NCBI GenBank assembly: GCA_947095585.1
Contig: OX352762.1
Location: forward strand, 49,461,540 to 49,525,539
DNA length: 64,000 nt
Direction: 5' to 3'
From: Nephrocerus scutellatus
Lineage: Eukaryota > Arthropoda > Insecta > Diptera > Pipunculidae
The position numbers and the translations under genes were made by a program. The notes beneath the pieces were generated by a model. It worked only from the letters and a program-made list of their open reading frames with translations. It was not told where the DNA came from and searched no databases. Positions 44,276 through 54,333 of this stretch are shown here, in pieces (within the stretch, counting starts at the first letter, position 1; every line of letters begins with the position of its first letter).

Positions 44276-46010
44276 CTAATTTATGTGCAGCTCCAGATTT
44301 CGTGTCGCCTGCTCGATCTGGATGAAAGCTTCCTGTACAGCTCTTCGGTTTCTACCAACGATGTTAATATCGTCTGCGTAAGCCAGTATCTGAATGGACT
44401 TATAGAGGATTGTTCCTCTCGCCGTTGCGTCAGATCTCGGATCACTTTCTCCAACGCCAGGTTGCAGAGGACACAGGCCCGTCCATCCCACTATTGGAGC
44501 CCGTTATAGATTTTGAATGGGCGTGATAGTGATCCGGATATTTTTACTTGGCTTATAATATTGGTCATGGTCAACCTACACAGTCTTGTCAGTTTATATG
44601 GTATGTTGAATTATGGCTTTATAAAGTTTTATTCTGGCTATGCTCTCATAGGCGGCTTTAAAGTCTATTAAAAGATGGTGTAGTGAGTTTTGAAACTCTA
44701 GACATTTTTCCATCGCCTGCCTAAGGGTGTAAATCTGATCAGTTGTTGATTTGCCTTGGATGAAGCAACACTGGTATGGACCTATGATGACTTTATCGTA
44801 TGGGGCTATCCTGTCTTGAAGGATAGAGCAGAAAATCTTATACGCGGTACTCAACAACGTTATACCACGATAATTATTGCAAGTTGTGATATATCCTTTC
44901 TTATGAATGGGGCACAGGATGCCTCTTCGCCAGTCTTCTGGCATAGCTTCTTCCTCCCATACTTTTACCATTCATGTATTGCTTGGTGTATTACGGGGCC
45001 TCCTGTTTTAATCAGCTCCGCTGAGATACCATCAGATCCCGGGCCTTATTATTTTTGAGCCGACTTATCGCTCTGGTAACTTCTTCTATGCTTGGTGGCG
45101 GCAGCATAGTGTGGTCTTCGGTCGTTGGTGGAGCCTCCAATTCCTCAGTTAGCTGACCATTAAGCAACTCATGAAAGTGCTCTTCCCTTTGAAATCGTCG
45201 ATCAGATTACCCTCTTTGTCCTTGCAGTATGTGCAACGCGGTGTATATTGCGTCATGATGCGGACTCTTTGGTAGAACTTCCGCGCCTTGTGCGGTCCTC
45301 GTTCACTGTACTATTCTAGTTAATGGACGGAATTTTTCTCCCAGGCTGCTTTCTTTCGCCGATGAACTGTTCTTTCATATCTTCTGAGTTCTTTATGTTC
45401 ACTTCTCGTGCCCGCGTTCTATGAGATTGTTGCATTGCTCGATACGCAACATTCTTACGTTTAGTCGCTAGCTTACATTCGTCATCGACCCAGTCGTTCC
45501 GATCTCTACGACTACTGCCTAAGATGGAGTCTGCAGTACTAATGACAGTATTCTTAAGGCGTGTCCATTTCTCTTCTACGGCCGGCATCTCAGCCCCAGG
45601 ATTTACCCTCCCTGCATTTAGGGCGAGTCCTATCCCTTGACCGTAGTTGTTTCTGGCCTCTTCGTTGCGGTAGCCGTGTTGACTCGAATCTGATCTGATC
45701 GCAGATGCTGTCTTTCTTGATGATGCAATCCGCGCTCGGAGCACCATACCAACAAGATAGTGATCCGAGTCGACGTTGGCACATCGGTACGTTCGTACCG
45801 TCATCAGGTTCGGGTTGTGGCGGCGGTCTATCAACACGTGGTCTATCTGGTTGCGAGTGGTTCCATCAGGAGATACCCTTTATGGATATTTATGAATAGT
45901 TTTACGCGCAAACCTTGTACTCGCAACGACCAAATTATTGCTTGCTGCCATCTCTATGACTCGTTGGGTGTCGGCTCGAGCTTTATACAGTGAGCGTACG
46001 TTCCATGAGA
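44276..46010 (-). pseudogene. RTE-like non-LTR retrotransposon ORF (endonuclease, RT), internally deleted
   Basis: The endonuclease begins TWNVRSLYKARAD near 46005 and skips most of its core to IHKYP-stop-RVSPDGTTRNQIDHVLIDRRH (near 45830), where the DHVLID block carries late catalytic residues. A linker with NDWVDDECK follows. RT at 44594-44971: GILCPIHKKGY, NNYRGITLLSTAYKIFCSIL, QCCFIQGKSTTDQI, LLIDFKAAYESI. ILAYADDINIVGR (catalytic YADD) is in another frame at 44276-44491. The RT end and 3' UTR are missing. This is the protein type often labelled craniofacial development protein 2-like in insect annotations. Confidence 0.8.
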
Positions 46011-46039
46011 AAATTCATAAATCGTTTAGCCGTTTTCGT

Positions 46040-46623
46040 TGCCGTGGTCGCTTTATTTGAGGACAACAGCCAGAGGAAAGTCGATGAATGAAGTGTTGGC
46101 ATCGGCTTTGGAGTACGAAGCAACTAGAGCCAGTTTATCTACTGATTTAGTTAGATTGCGCAAGTTGGAAACTGAGGACATCACACAAATAAAAGCTCTC
46201 ATTGATGAGAACAATTAGCCAGAAACCTGGACATGTCATGCGCGACTGCAAGGAACCAAGACCGGTGGTATCTTGATTACGGGGCGTAAGCTGGTGAAGA
46301 GAGGAGACAGCCCCAAGGTCACGGTGATAATTGCCAAACTTGGAAAGGACAGCAACAGTCTGGTTGTTAGTGGTGTGTTAGAAGGAAAACCATGTACGTT
46401 TACCTTGGATACAGGAGCTTCCAGATCAGTTGTAAATCCCAAAGTGGTGTCCAAAAGTCATGTGGAAAAAGTATTTCGTTATAATTTGAAGACAGCGACT
46501 GGTAAAGTTGCCGCAATTAAAGGAGAGTGCTCCTGTAGTGTCATGTTTGGAGGAATACGGTTTTTCATTGGTTTATTGTTTACAGCATTACATATGAATG
46601 CATATTGGGCTTGGATTTCATGA
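46040..46623 (+). pseudogene. Gag end and retropepsin of gypsy family B, second copy
   Basis: The Gag fragment MNEVLASALEYEATRASLST matches the minus-strand copy. It is followed by a remnant knuckle (QKPGHVMRDC) lacking its first Cys pair because of a short deletion near 46217. Protease: TLDTGASRSVVNPKVV with the catalytic Asp intact. Starts abruptly beside the RTE fragment. Confidence 0.78.
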
Positions 46624-46779
46624 CAGAGCACGAAATTTCCCTTGATCTAAAGAACCACGTGTTAAATTGGCGTAATGTGGAAGTACCCCTGCAAATAAAC
46701 GACAACCAGAGTGGTGGGCTAAGAGATATTACTGAAGAAAAAGTGGAGATACCACCGATGGGACAGTAAAGTAGGAATA

Positions 46780-48165
46780 GTGGAGCCAACCAACTTCAAC
46801 AAGAACGGATTGCTATGCGGAAGAACTCTAGTGAATTTTCAGCCTAAGATACCAGTGAGAATAATAAACGTTAGCCCATCACCGAAAGAAATAAGAAAGG
46901 GAACAGTCATTGGCAAGACTCAGGGAGTAAGCTGTATCGCAAACTGCCAGCCTGTAAAAGTAAAGAATACTCCACTACATCTGGAAAGTAAGCAGATAAT
47001 TCGTTCGTTGTGTAATCATCTCCCAGCAGCAAAGCGACAAGCAGCAGAAATGACGCTAGAGCAATTTGCCGACGTTTTTGCTGTAAGCGACAACGACATG
47101 TGTAAAACCAGTATAGTGCGACATCGATTCGATACAGCAAATGCTTTTCCAATTCGACAGTCGCCAAGACGATTACCACTTGCTAAGCAACAAGAGGCAG
47201 AAACACTGGTCAAGAAGATGGAACGAGATGGAATCATAGAGAAATTTAAAAGCCCACCGAGCTCACCTATGGTACTTGTCCAAAAGAAAGATGGTTCTAT
47301 TAGATTTTGTGTTGACTTTCGGAAACTGAACGATGTCACCATTACCGCGTATTGATGACATATTGGACACCTTATCCGGAGCCAGAATCTTCAGTACATT
47401 GGATCTGAAAAGCGGATACTGGGAGGTAGCAATTCATGACGACGACAAGGAAAAGACTGCATTTACTGCGGGAAACGGCTTGTATCAATTTTCTGTAATG
47501 CCGTTTGGTTAATGATACGCTCCTGCTACGTTCGAGCAGTTATTGCAATATGTTTTGCGAGGCCTTAGCTGGAAGATATATCTGGTCTATTAGGATGACA
47601 TCATTGTTTTTGGTCGCACATTTAATGAGCACGTGAATAATCTTCCGCCGAAATGTAGCCTTTTCAAAACTGAAGTGAATTATTTGAGCCACATTGTATC
47701 CAGTGAAGGAGTACGCACGGATCCCAAGAAATTGGAAGCTGTTAACGAATGGCCGGTACCAAATAATTAACATGAGCTGCGAAGTTTTCTGGGGCTATGC
47801 TCACACTATCGACGGTTTGTGCCTAACATCGCAGATGTTGCACGAAGCCTTCATCGCCTTACTGAGAAGAACCAAAAGTTCCAATGGTCGAGTGAGCACC
47901 AAAAATCATTTGACTTGCTGAATGGAAAGCTGTGTAGTTCTCCAATTTTACCATATCCACAGGCAGGAGAACTCTTCATTCTGGACACTGATGCGAGCAA
48001 TGTGGGAATTGGAGCGGTTCTATAAAAAAGAATAAAAAAGGAAAGGTGCGTGTAATAGCGTTCTACAGCCGTTTGCTTTCTAAGCCCGAGAAGAACTACT
48101 GCGTGACGCGAAGGGAATTGCTAGCTGTTGTCGATAGCGTCAAACACAAGTATGATAACAAGTAT
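46780..48165 (+). pseudogene. pol: RT and partial RNase H of family B, second copy, truncated
   Basis: Linker EPTNFNKNGLLCGRTLV, then FPIRQSPRRLPLAKQQEAE, SPMVLVQKKDGSIRFCVDFR, FSTLDLKSGYWEVAIHDDD, FSVMPFG with a TAA, and YQDD-type YLVY-stop-DDIIVFG near 47590. RNase H: LDTDASNVGIGAVL-stop, RVIAFYSRLLSKPEKNYC, ending at VKHKYDNK where an AT-rich repeat takes over. At least four stops or frameshifts. Confidence 0.82.
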
Positions 48166-48169
48166 GATA

Positions 48170-48244
48170 ACAATTATAAATTGAGTACATAGTACTTTGA
48201 TGATAATTAAAGGTAAGTTATTCACATTGTGAATTATAATTATA
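48170..48244 (+). repeat. Single AT-rich repeat unit left of the minisatellite
   Basis: ATTGAGTACATAGTACTTTG and AAAGGTAAGTTATTCACATTG are diverged versions of units right of the Helitron (50440-50500: ATGAGTACATAATACTATGA, AAAGGTAAGTTATTCGCATTG). The same AT-rich repeat therefore flanks the minisatellite/Helitron block on both sides. Confidence 0.75.
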
Positions 48245-49470
48245 TACCGATATTAGCGTCGATTCTATGGTTCTCGGGGTCGCTGAGTTGAATGGTGATG
48301 GTAAGACAGCTTTAGGGGAGTGGGGTCGATAACGGGGGGGGGGGACCCATATTAGTATTTATTCTATGGTTTTCGTGGTCGCTGAGTTGAATGGTGGTGG
48401 TAAGACAGCTCTTGAGGATGTGGTCGATAACTGAGGGGGGGGTGACCAATATTAGCGTAGATTCTATGGTTTTCGGGGTCGCTGAGTTGAATGGTGATGG
48501 TAAGACAGCTTTAGGGGGGTGTGGTCGATAAAGGGGGGGGGGTGACCGATATTAGTGTCGATTCTATGGTTTTCGGGGTCGCTGAGTTCAATGGGGATGG
48601 TAAGACAGCTCTGTGGGGACGGGATCGATAACGAGTGGGGGGTGACCGATATTAGTGTCGATTCTATGGTTTTCGGGGTCGCTGAGTTGAATGGTGATGG
48701 TAAGACAGCTCTACGGGGATGGGATCGATAACGAGTGGGGGGTGACCGATATTAGTGTCGATTCTATGGTTTTCGGGGTCGCTGAGTTGAATGGTGATGG
48801 TAAGACAGCTCTAGAGGGATGGGGTCGATAACGGTGGGGGGGTGACCGATATTAGTGTCGATTCTATGGTTTTCGTGGTCGCTGTGTTCAATGGGGATGG
48901 TAAGACAGCTCTGGGGGGACGGGATCGATAACGAGTGGGGGGTGACCGATATTAGTGTCGATTCTATGGTTTTCGGGGTCGCTGAGTTGATTGGTGATGG
49001 TAAGTCAGCTCTAGGGGGATGGGATCGATAACGGTGGGGGGGGGACCGATATTAGTGTCGATTCTATGGTTTCCAGGGTCGCTGAGTTGAATGGTGATGG
49101 TAAGACAACTCTAGGGGGATGGGATCGATAACGGAGGGGAGGGGTGACCGATATTAGTGTCGATTCTATGGTTTTCGGGGTCGCTGAGTTGAATGGTAAT
49201 GGTAAGACAGCTCTAGGGGTATTGGGTCGAAACTGTGGGGGGGTGACCGATATTAGTGTCGATTCTATGGTTTTCGGGGTCGCTGAGTTGAATGGTGATG
49301 GTAAGACAGCTCTAGGGGGATGGGATCGATAACGAGTGGGGGGTGACCGATATTAGTGTCGATTCTATGGTTTTCGGGGTCGCTGAGTTGGATGGTGATG
49401 GTAAGACAGCTCTAGGGGGATGGGGGTCAATAACGGAGGGGGGGGGGGTGGTGACCGATATTAGTGTTGA
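48245..49470 (+). repeat. Minisatellite, about 12 units of ~100 bp, G-rich
   Basis: Consensus landmarks: GACCGATATTAGTGTCGATTCTATGG, TTTTCGGGGTCGCTGAGTTGAATGG, GATGGTAAGACAGCTCTAG and a G-run of 6-10. The motif ATTCTATGG recurs at about 48253, 48358, 48458, 48556, 48658, 48757, 48857, 48957, 49057, 49160, 49260 and 49361. A thirteenth unit breaks off near 49471. Length differences sit mostly in the G-run. Short frames inside are not proteins. Confidence 0.93.
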
Positions 49471-49547
49471 TTTGGTGACGAATTTGGGGGTGAGGACATT
49501 GTCGCCCCTACTTCAAATTGTAAAAAGTAGATTAGTAGCCGTATTTA

Positions 49548-50225
49548 ATGGTTATATTAAATTTACATCGATTTTTGAAATCTGCAGCTGAACTAATAAA
49601 TTCGTTTTATCCGGCTGTTTCTCAAAACTATCCCATTTTGAACCGGTTGCGAGAAGGGGCCATTCTTGCTAATAAAAATGGAGACACCCACGAAATAAAC
49701 AATCAAATACTTGCCATGTTAATAGGCATAGTCACTGAATATAAGTGTATCGATACCGTTGTAGATACTGATGAGAAAGGTAATATCTAACTAACTTAAT
49801 TCGTCTGGATTGCCACCACATCGTCTTACAGTTTGATCTCCAATTATTTTACTACGGATTCTCGACTTGCCAAAACTTTGCAACGGCACAAGACTGTACG
49901 CAAAAGAGATGCCGGGCAATATAATTGAAGCGACTATCTTGGCAGAAAGGGGACAGTGTGAAACAGTTTTATCCCACGGATAGCACTCATTTCGACGGAT
50001 CTACCTTTTAAATTTAAGAGATTGCAATTTCCAGTAAAACTTGCGTTTTCGATGACGATCAATAAGTCGGACAGTTTATTAAGTACTGCGGAGCATAGAT
50101 TTGAGATCGCCATATTTTTCCCACGGACAACTAAGTTTTGCTTGCTCTGGGTTAGGTTGACCTATGAATTTATTTATTCTTGCTCTTGAAGGTGAAACTA
50201 AAAACATTGTATTCAACCAAGTTTT
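49548..50225 (+). pseudogene. Helitron Rep-helicase, C-terminal part of the helicase
   Basis: Matches the end of Helitron PIF1-type helicases: FYPAVSQNYPILNRLREGAILANKN, YKCIDTVVDTDE, then in shifted frames SSGLPPHRL, LPKLCNGTRLYAK, IEATILAERG, AFSMTINKS-type sequence near 50060 and KTKNIVY-like sequence near 50200. The helicase unwinds DNA in rolling-circle transposition. At least four frame changes or stops; Rep domain and upstream helicase are absent, with the minisatellite directly on the left. Confidence 0.82.
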
Positions 50226-50326
50226 GTTTTAAATTCATTTTATGTATGTTTATTTAATTTTAAAAACTGCAATTTTACCTTATTGGTAGATATTATTATT
50301 TTTTCTACCCCTTGGGATGAATAAGT

Positions 50327-50352
50327 ACCTGGGCAACGCCGGGTAATCAGCT
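50327..50352 (+). mobile_element. Helitron 3' terminus with hairpin
   Basis: Stem ACCTGG (50327-50332), loop GCAACG, stem CCGGGT (50339-50344), followed by AATCAGCT. This resembles the short hairpin ahead of the CTRRT end of Helitrons; here the final bases read CTTTA, a diverged end. The first base of the right stem is the start of the tandem array. Confidence 0.7.
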
Positions 50353-50740
50353 TTATAATTATATAAAAGGTAATAATTAATAAATGAGTATATATAATTA
50401 TATAAAAGGTATTAAGTAATAAATGAGTACATAATACTATGACGATACTAAAGGTAAGTTATTCGCATTGCGAAATATAATTATATAAAAGGTAATAATT
50501 AATAAATGAGTACATATATATAATTATATAAAAGGTAATAATTAATAAATGAGAATATAATACTATGATAAAACTAAAGCTTAGTTATTCGCATTGCGAA
50601 ATATAATTATATAAAAGGTAATAATTAATAAATGAGTATATGATACTATGATGACATTAAAGGAAAGTTAGTCGCATTGCGAAATATAATTATATAAAAG
50701 GTAATAATTAATAAATAGTATTATATCTATGATCGTGGAA
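50352..50740. repeat. AT-rich tandem repeats, unit 1
   Basis: Units built on TATAATTATATAAAAGGTAATAATTAATAAATGAG plus ACTATGAxxATACTAAAGGTAAGTTATTCGCATTGCGAAA. The same array begins units 2 (54347-54720) and 3 (58397-58640); unit 3 lacks about 126 bp of it. Confidence 0.88.
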
Positions 50741-51639
50741 ATATATAAATAGGCAAACGAGAAATGTTCTGATTTGATGTCTATATGAAAAATAGCAATT
50801 ATAATGTGTATTATAGTTGATAGTAAATGTAGTGGAAAAATATATCAGGCAAACGAAGAATGTTCTAATTTGATGTTAATACGAAGATAGCAATTATAAC
50901 TTGTATTATAGTTGATAGTAAATGTACTGGAGAAATATATCAGGCTAACGAAGAATGTTCTAATTTGTTGTTTAAACGAAAAAATACACCAAGCATGCCT
51001 TCTGCTGCTATTACAGAATCCTCAATACAATGTGACACAAAAGGGTGTTAAGCGACGACGAAGCCGCTAAACAGTTATCCGCAACTATATACTGTACGGC
51101 AACAACCGACACCAGATGCAATTCAGATAGTTAACACTTTATCAATTCTATTTCTTCACGATTTTAAAAATTCGTCAACGAGAAATAGCGATGACCAATA
51201 ACGAGACGGTTTGTATACTAGGTAGTATAGGATAAAAAAATTATTTTTACGACTCACTCAGAGAAGGAAATGGAGGGCGGGGTGCCGATGCTTTACAATT
51301 TAACGCCACTTCGATGGTTGTTTTCTTTTCTTTTCTCGTTTTTCTTACAACATGTATATATGGGACGCTTCCCAAGCGTAAATTCATTTTGAATCTCGCC
51401 ATCCGTTGAATGATTGGTGACGATTTTGGTGTCTGGGTGCACCGAAATAATATTAATTAATTCACGCTTACCTCTCTGCTTCCGTGGCCAATTCCTTGAA
51501 TATATCTAACTTTTCCCAAATCCAAATGTTTTCTCCCATAAATTGCTCATGTCTCCTATTTTATTGTTGGAATTTTTGAATAAATTATTTTTTCGTTTTT
51601 CTGCTCCATTTTTTCTTTTCTCTACTACTCACGTGTTGT

Positions 51640-52150
51640 CACCTTGAGCTATCAAATCGGAAATAATGTCGTAGTGCTTGGCGGAATCGACTGATTCTAT
51701 TAGCAGCGGAGAAGCATTTAGCGATGCGTATTTATACGTGGTTTGCCTATCATGGGAGGTATGTTCACACAATTTCTTGTGTTTATACCATGCACCATTA
51801 CAAAATAGATTGTTGTACGCGATTAGCATGGCCAACAGTCTGGAGGTGCTGCTTGAGCGTCTCCTTCGGATATTGGGAAGATGTCCTTGCCACGGAAGCT
51901 ACCCAGTATCTTGCCATTTAAATCTTCTAATGTTTAATAGGAGCTTTCCAGTGGTGCCAGTTTGGCATTGAATCCTCTCTGGGCATTGTTCTGGGCGAAG
52001 TTACGACGGTACACTAACTGTCCTTCCGAATATTTTATCGCCTTAGACTTCAGATTATACCAGCGCGCGTTATTAGCATGTGCCATTTGCATATTCTGCT
52101 TTGCTTGATCTCTGATTAGTTCTAGCTGATTATAATTCGCTATTCTTGTA
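51640..52150 (-). pseudogene. pol: Integrase C-terminus of family E, unit 1
   Basis: Minus-strand frames read ARWYNLKSKAIKYSEGQLVYRR and FNAKLAP, matching family C (LWYNLRSRPV, FSAKLAP). A TAG stop near 52158 separates it from the core frame. The 57-bp block present in the other units is missing here. 51000-51630 to its left may include the element 3' end; no LTR pair is available to prove it. Confidence 0.65.
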
Positions 52151-52158
52151 TCGGTTTC

Positions 52159-52780
52159 CTAAAGAAGATCTAACTTGCGCAACAACAGAGAGCTCGATGC
52201 TTGTAAGATCATGTTCTGTCCGAAAAGAAGGAAGTATGGATGATGTATAGAATTCCGAAGAGCACAACTATTACTGGACAAGTGTTGGTCCCAATACGTT
52301 TGATCGGACTTAATGTACGCTCTTAGTGCGGCAATCACTGACCTGTTTACTCTTTCCGATGCGTTAGCTTGTGGAGAATACAATGCGGTACAAATATGTT
52401 TGATGCCGTAAGATGTCAGAAATGCCTCAAACTCATTGGACTTGAATTGGGACCCATTGTCGAATAACATGGTCTCTGGAACGCCAAAAAACATGGAAAA
52501 TGTTTTCCTGAACATACATGCAGATAGGTTTAGTCGTAAGCCTTTTTAACGGTGCCAAGAAGTGGAATTTAGTGAAATGATCTAACACGATAAGTATGCC
52601 AATATTTCCACTTTTCGTTCTAGGATACGGATCCACATACAACCTTTGGAAGGGTCTGTTGGACACCACTTGTTGACCCATTGGAGGGTGGAAGACTCTG
52701 TTTGGCGACTTTGTGGTCTGGCAAATTTTACATGCCATGACGTACTTTCGAACCTGTCTACGCATTCTGGGCCAGAACAA
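52159..52780 (-). pseudogene. pol: Integrase core of family E, unit 1, frameshifted
   Basis: FWPRMRRQVRKYVMACKICQ (end of the HHCC finger), LYVDPYPRTKSGNIG and LIVLDHFTKFHFLAPLKRL, then LFDNGSQFKSNEF and YSPQANASERVNRS with the second Asp and the Glu of DDE. A seven-A run near 52485 (six in units 2 and 3) shifts the frame. The N-terminus joins Mag RNase H by deletion at about 52820. Confidence 0.83.
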
Positions 52781-52860
52781 GTAACGACGAATACGATCTA
52801 GTGTCTTCGTTCTTCGTGAAGCGAATGCTACTGGTTGTCCTCCCTGTAACAGGACATATC

Positions 52861-53400
52861 CTACACCATCCTACACTTTACCTCCGCTTCTCTATACTTT
52901 AGCTTATTTATGTTGAACTTAACACAATTAACCCTTGCTCGTTCTATAACCTTCATAAGTATTTGATCATGTTCGTCGTAGCCTTTAGCAGACTCGAACA
53001 GATCATCGATATATATTTCCACCACAGGAATGTTTCCAAAAATTTGAACCATTTTTCGCATAAAAAGCTCAGGAGCGCTACTAATGCCGAAGGGCAGTCT
53101 ATGCCACCTATAGCGCCCAAAAGGAGTAATGAACGTAGTCAAATCTGCACTCTCATTATCCAACTCCAACTGCCAGAATCCATTTCTTAAGTCCACTACT
53201 GTAAAAAGTGATTTGTCTGTAAGTCGGCTAGTAATAGACTCGGCACTTGGAATTGCAAAATGTGGGCGGCGAATACATGCGTTTAACGGCTTCGGGTCCA
53301 AACACATACGCAGTGATCCGTCCGTTTTCTCAACGATTTGCAAATTATTAACCCAATCCGTTGGGTGTTCTACTAAACTAATTACACCATCGCTGACCAT
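52861..53400 (-). pseudogene. pol: RT fragment of Mag-like gypsy, unit 1
   Basis: WVNNLQIVEKTDGSLRMCLD, HFAIPSAESITSRL, FTVVDLRNGFWQLELD (motif A Asp), YRWHRLPFGISSAPELFMRK and the catalytic YIDDLF. The frame ends at EVKCRMV where a deletion removes the RT thumb; about 15 codons of RNase H (GVGYVLLQGGQPVAFASR) follow in another frame before family E integrase begins. 53401-53516 links to the protease (PGKCRIQLKQGAELV-like sequence). Confidence 0.83.
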
Positions 53401-53516
53401 GGTCTCTAGCTGAGCTTTTAGTCTACCATGAAGATTGAATGGTATTTTCTTTTTGTAAGTAAATACTAGTTCAGCACCTTGTTTTAGCTGAATGCGGCAT
53501 TTGCCTGGAATGCATC

Positions 53517-53987
53517 CTAAGCCTTCAAAAACGTCATAAGACCGCTCAATAAATAGTTTTTCGAGTCTGGCAGTTTAATTCTTTGATTGTTTTTTATAAC
53601 ATCAACTCGCTTAACTAACTTCAACGCCTCACAGTCGGCACGACCCAAAGTGAGCTGACACTTGCTTTCAACTATCTCAAATCGAATTAGAATGCTCTTT
53701 TTTGTTAAATTTATAACGCACGGCAATGTTATTATGCCAAATGAATTTATTTTAATATCATTGTAGTCAAACAAATTATTTTTCGATTTTTTAACTAAAT
53801 TCACGTACTTCATTTCTTCTATATATTTTAGGGGTAAACAACTCACATCGGCACCTGTATCCAATTTGAAATTGACCTTCACATTGTTAAATTTCATTTG
53901 TTGGTACCACCCTACCGGACCTATACGTCTACAATCAAAAATGTTTACAACAGAGTTATTTTTAATTCTACTGAATTTAATATACAC
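53517..53987 (-). CDS. Retropepsin region of Mag-like gypsy, unit 1
   Basis: A 156-codon open frame with FKLDTGADVSCLP as active site and ILIRFEIVESKCQLTLG near the distal motif. In a complete element it would be part of Gag-Pol. Amino-acid identical in all three units, so either constrained or only recently copied; the latter is simpler. Confidence 0.78.
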   Translation of the reverse strand: MYIKFSRIKNNSVVNIFDCRRIGPVGWYQQMKFNNVKVNFKLDTGADVSCLPLKYIEEMKYVNLVKKSKNNLFDYNDIKINSFGIITLPCVINLTKKSILIRFEIVESKCQLTLGRADCEALKLVKRVDVIKNNQRIKLPDSKNYLLSGLMTFLKA

Positions 53988-54333
53988 CGTTCGGCTGACT
54001 GAGATAATCTCGCTGCTTCTTTCTTTTCCTCTCGTTCATCTGTTTCGTACTCAACTGCATGTACTTGATTTTCGCTATTTGACCGTCGGCCGCTAAAGTT
54101 ATTTCTGCATACTACCGCAAAATGCCCAGTCTTGTTGCCAATTCGACACTTTCGACCTGCCACCAAGGCTGGACATGCTGGACATGTTCATGCTGTCCCG
54201 TCATTGTCACTCCACACCGATCGCATCGCTGTATATCCCTCTCCTTTTGTCGATTTCCAGATGGCCTCTTTGTTTTCCATGGTGTAAATGTTTTAATTGC
54301 ATCAACTTTTACCTCCTTTTCATCTCCAGATAA
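53945..54333 (-). pseudogene. gag: Gag C-terminus (nucleocapsid) of Mag-like gypsy, unit 1
   Basis: Knuckle KCRIGNKTGHFAVVC has Gly where the second Cys of CX2C belongs, in all three units. An upstream RCGVTM/WTCWT-type Cys cluster is in another frame (frameshift near 54150). The gag then stops at the array junction at 54333. Confidence 0.75.

Larger units (their letters stand above)
50339..54333. repeat. Tandem segmental array, unit 1 (3995 bp)
   Basis: Runs from the right arm of the Helitron hairpin (CCGGGTAATCAGC) to CTCCAGATAA inside Mag-like gag, where unit 2 restarts with CCGGGTAATCAGC. It differs from units 2 and 3 by lacking a 57-bp block at about 51684 and by an extra A in the integrase. 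Contents: AT-rich repeats (50352-50740), two and a half ~101-bp repeats (50750-50985), unassigned DNA (50990-51630), family E integrase end and core, Mag RT, protease and nucleocapsid. Confidence 0.93.

Noticed and set aside
48245..49470. CRISPR-like array
   Set aside because: Contiguous tandem repeats without unique spacers, in a eukaryotic transposon context.
49144..49591. Protein encoded by minisatellite units (DISVDSMVFGVAELNG repeats)
   Set aside because: Unit length (~100 bp) is mostly not a multiple of three, so frames last only one or two units; no conserved coding signal.
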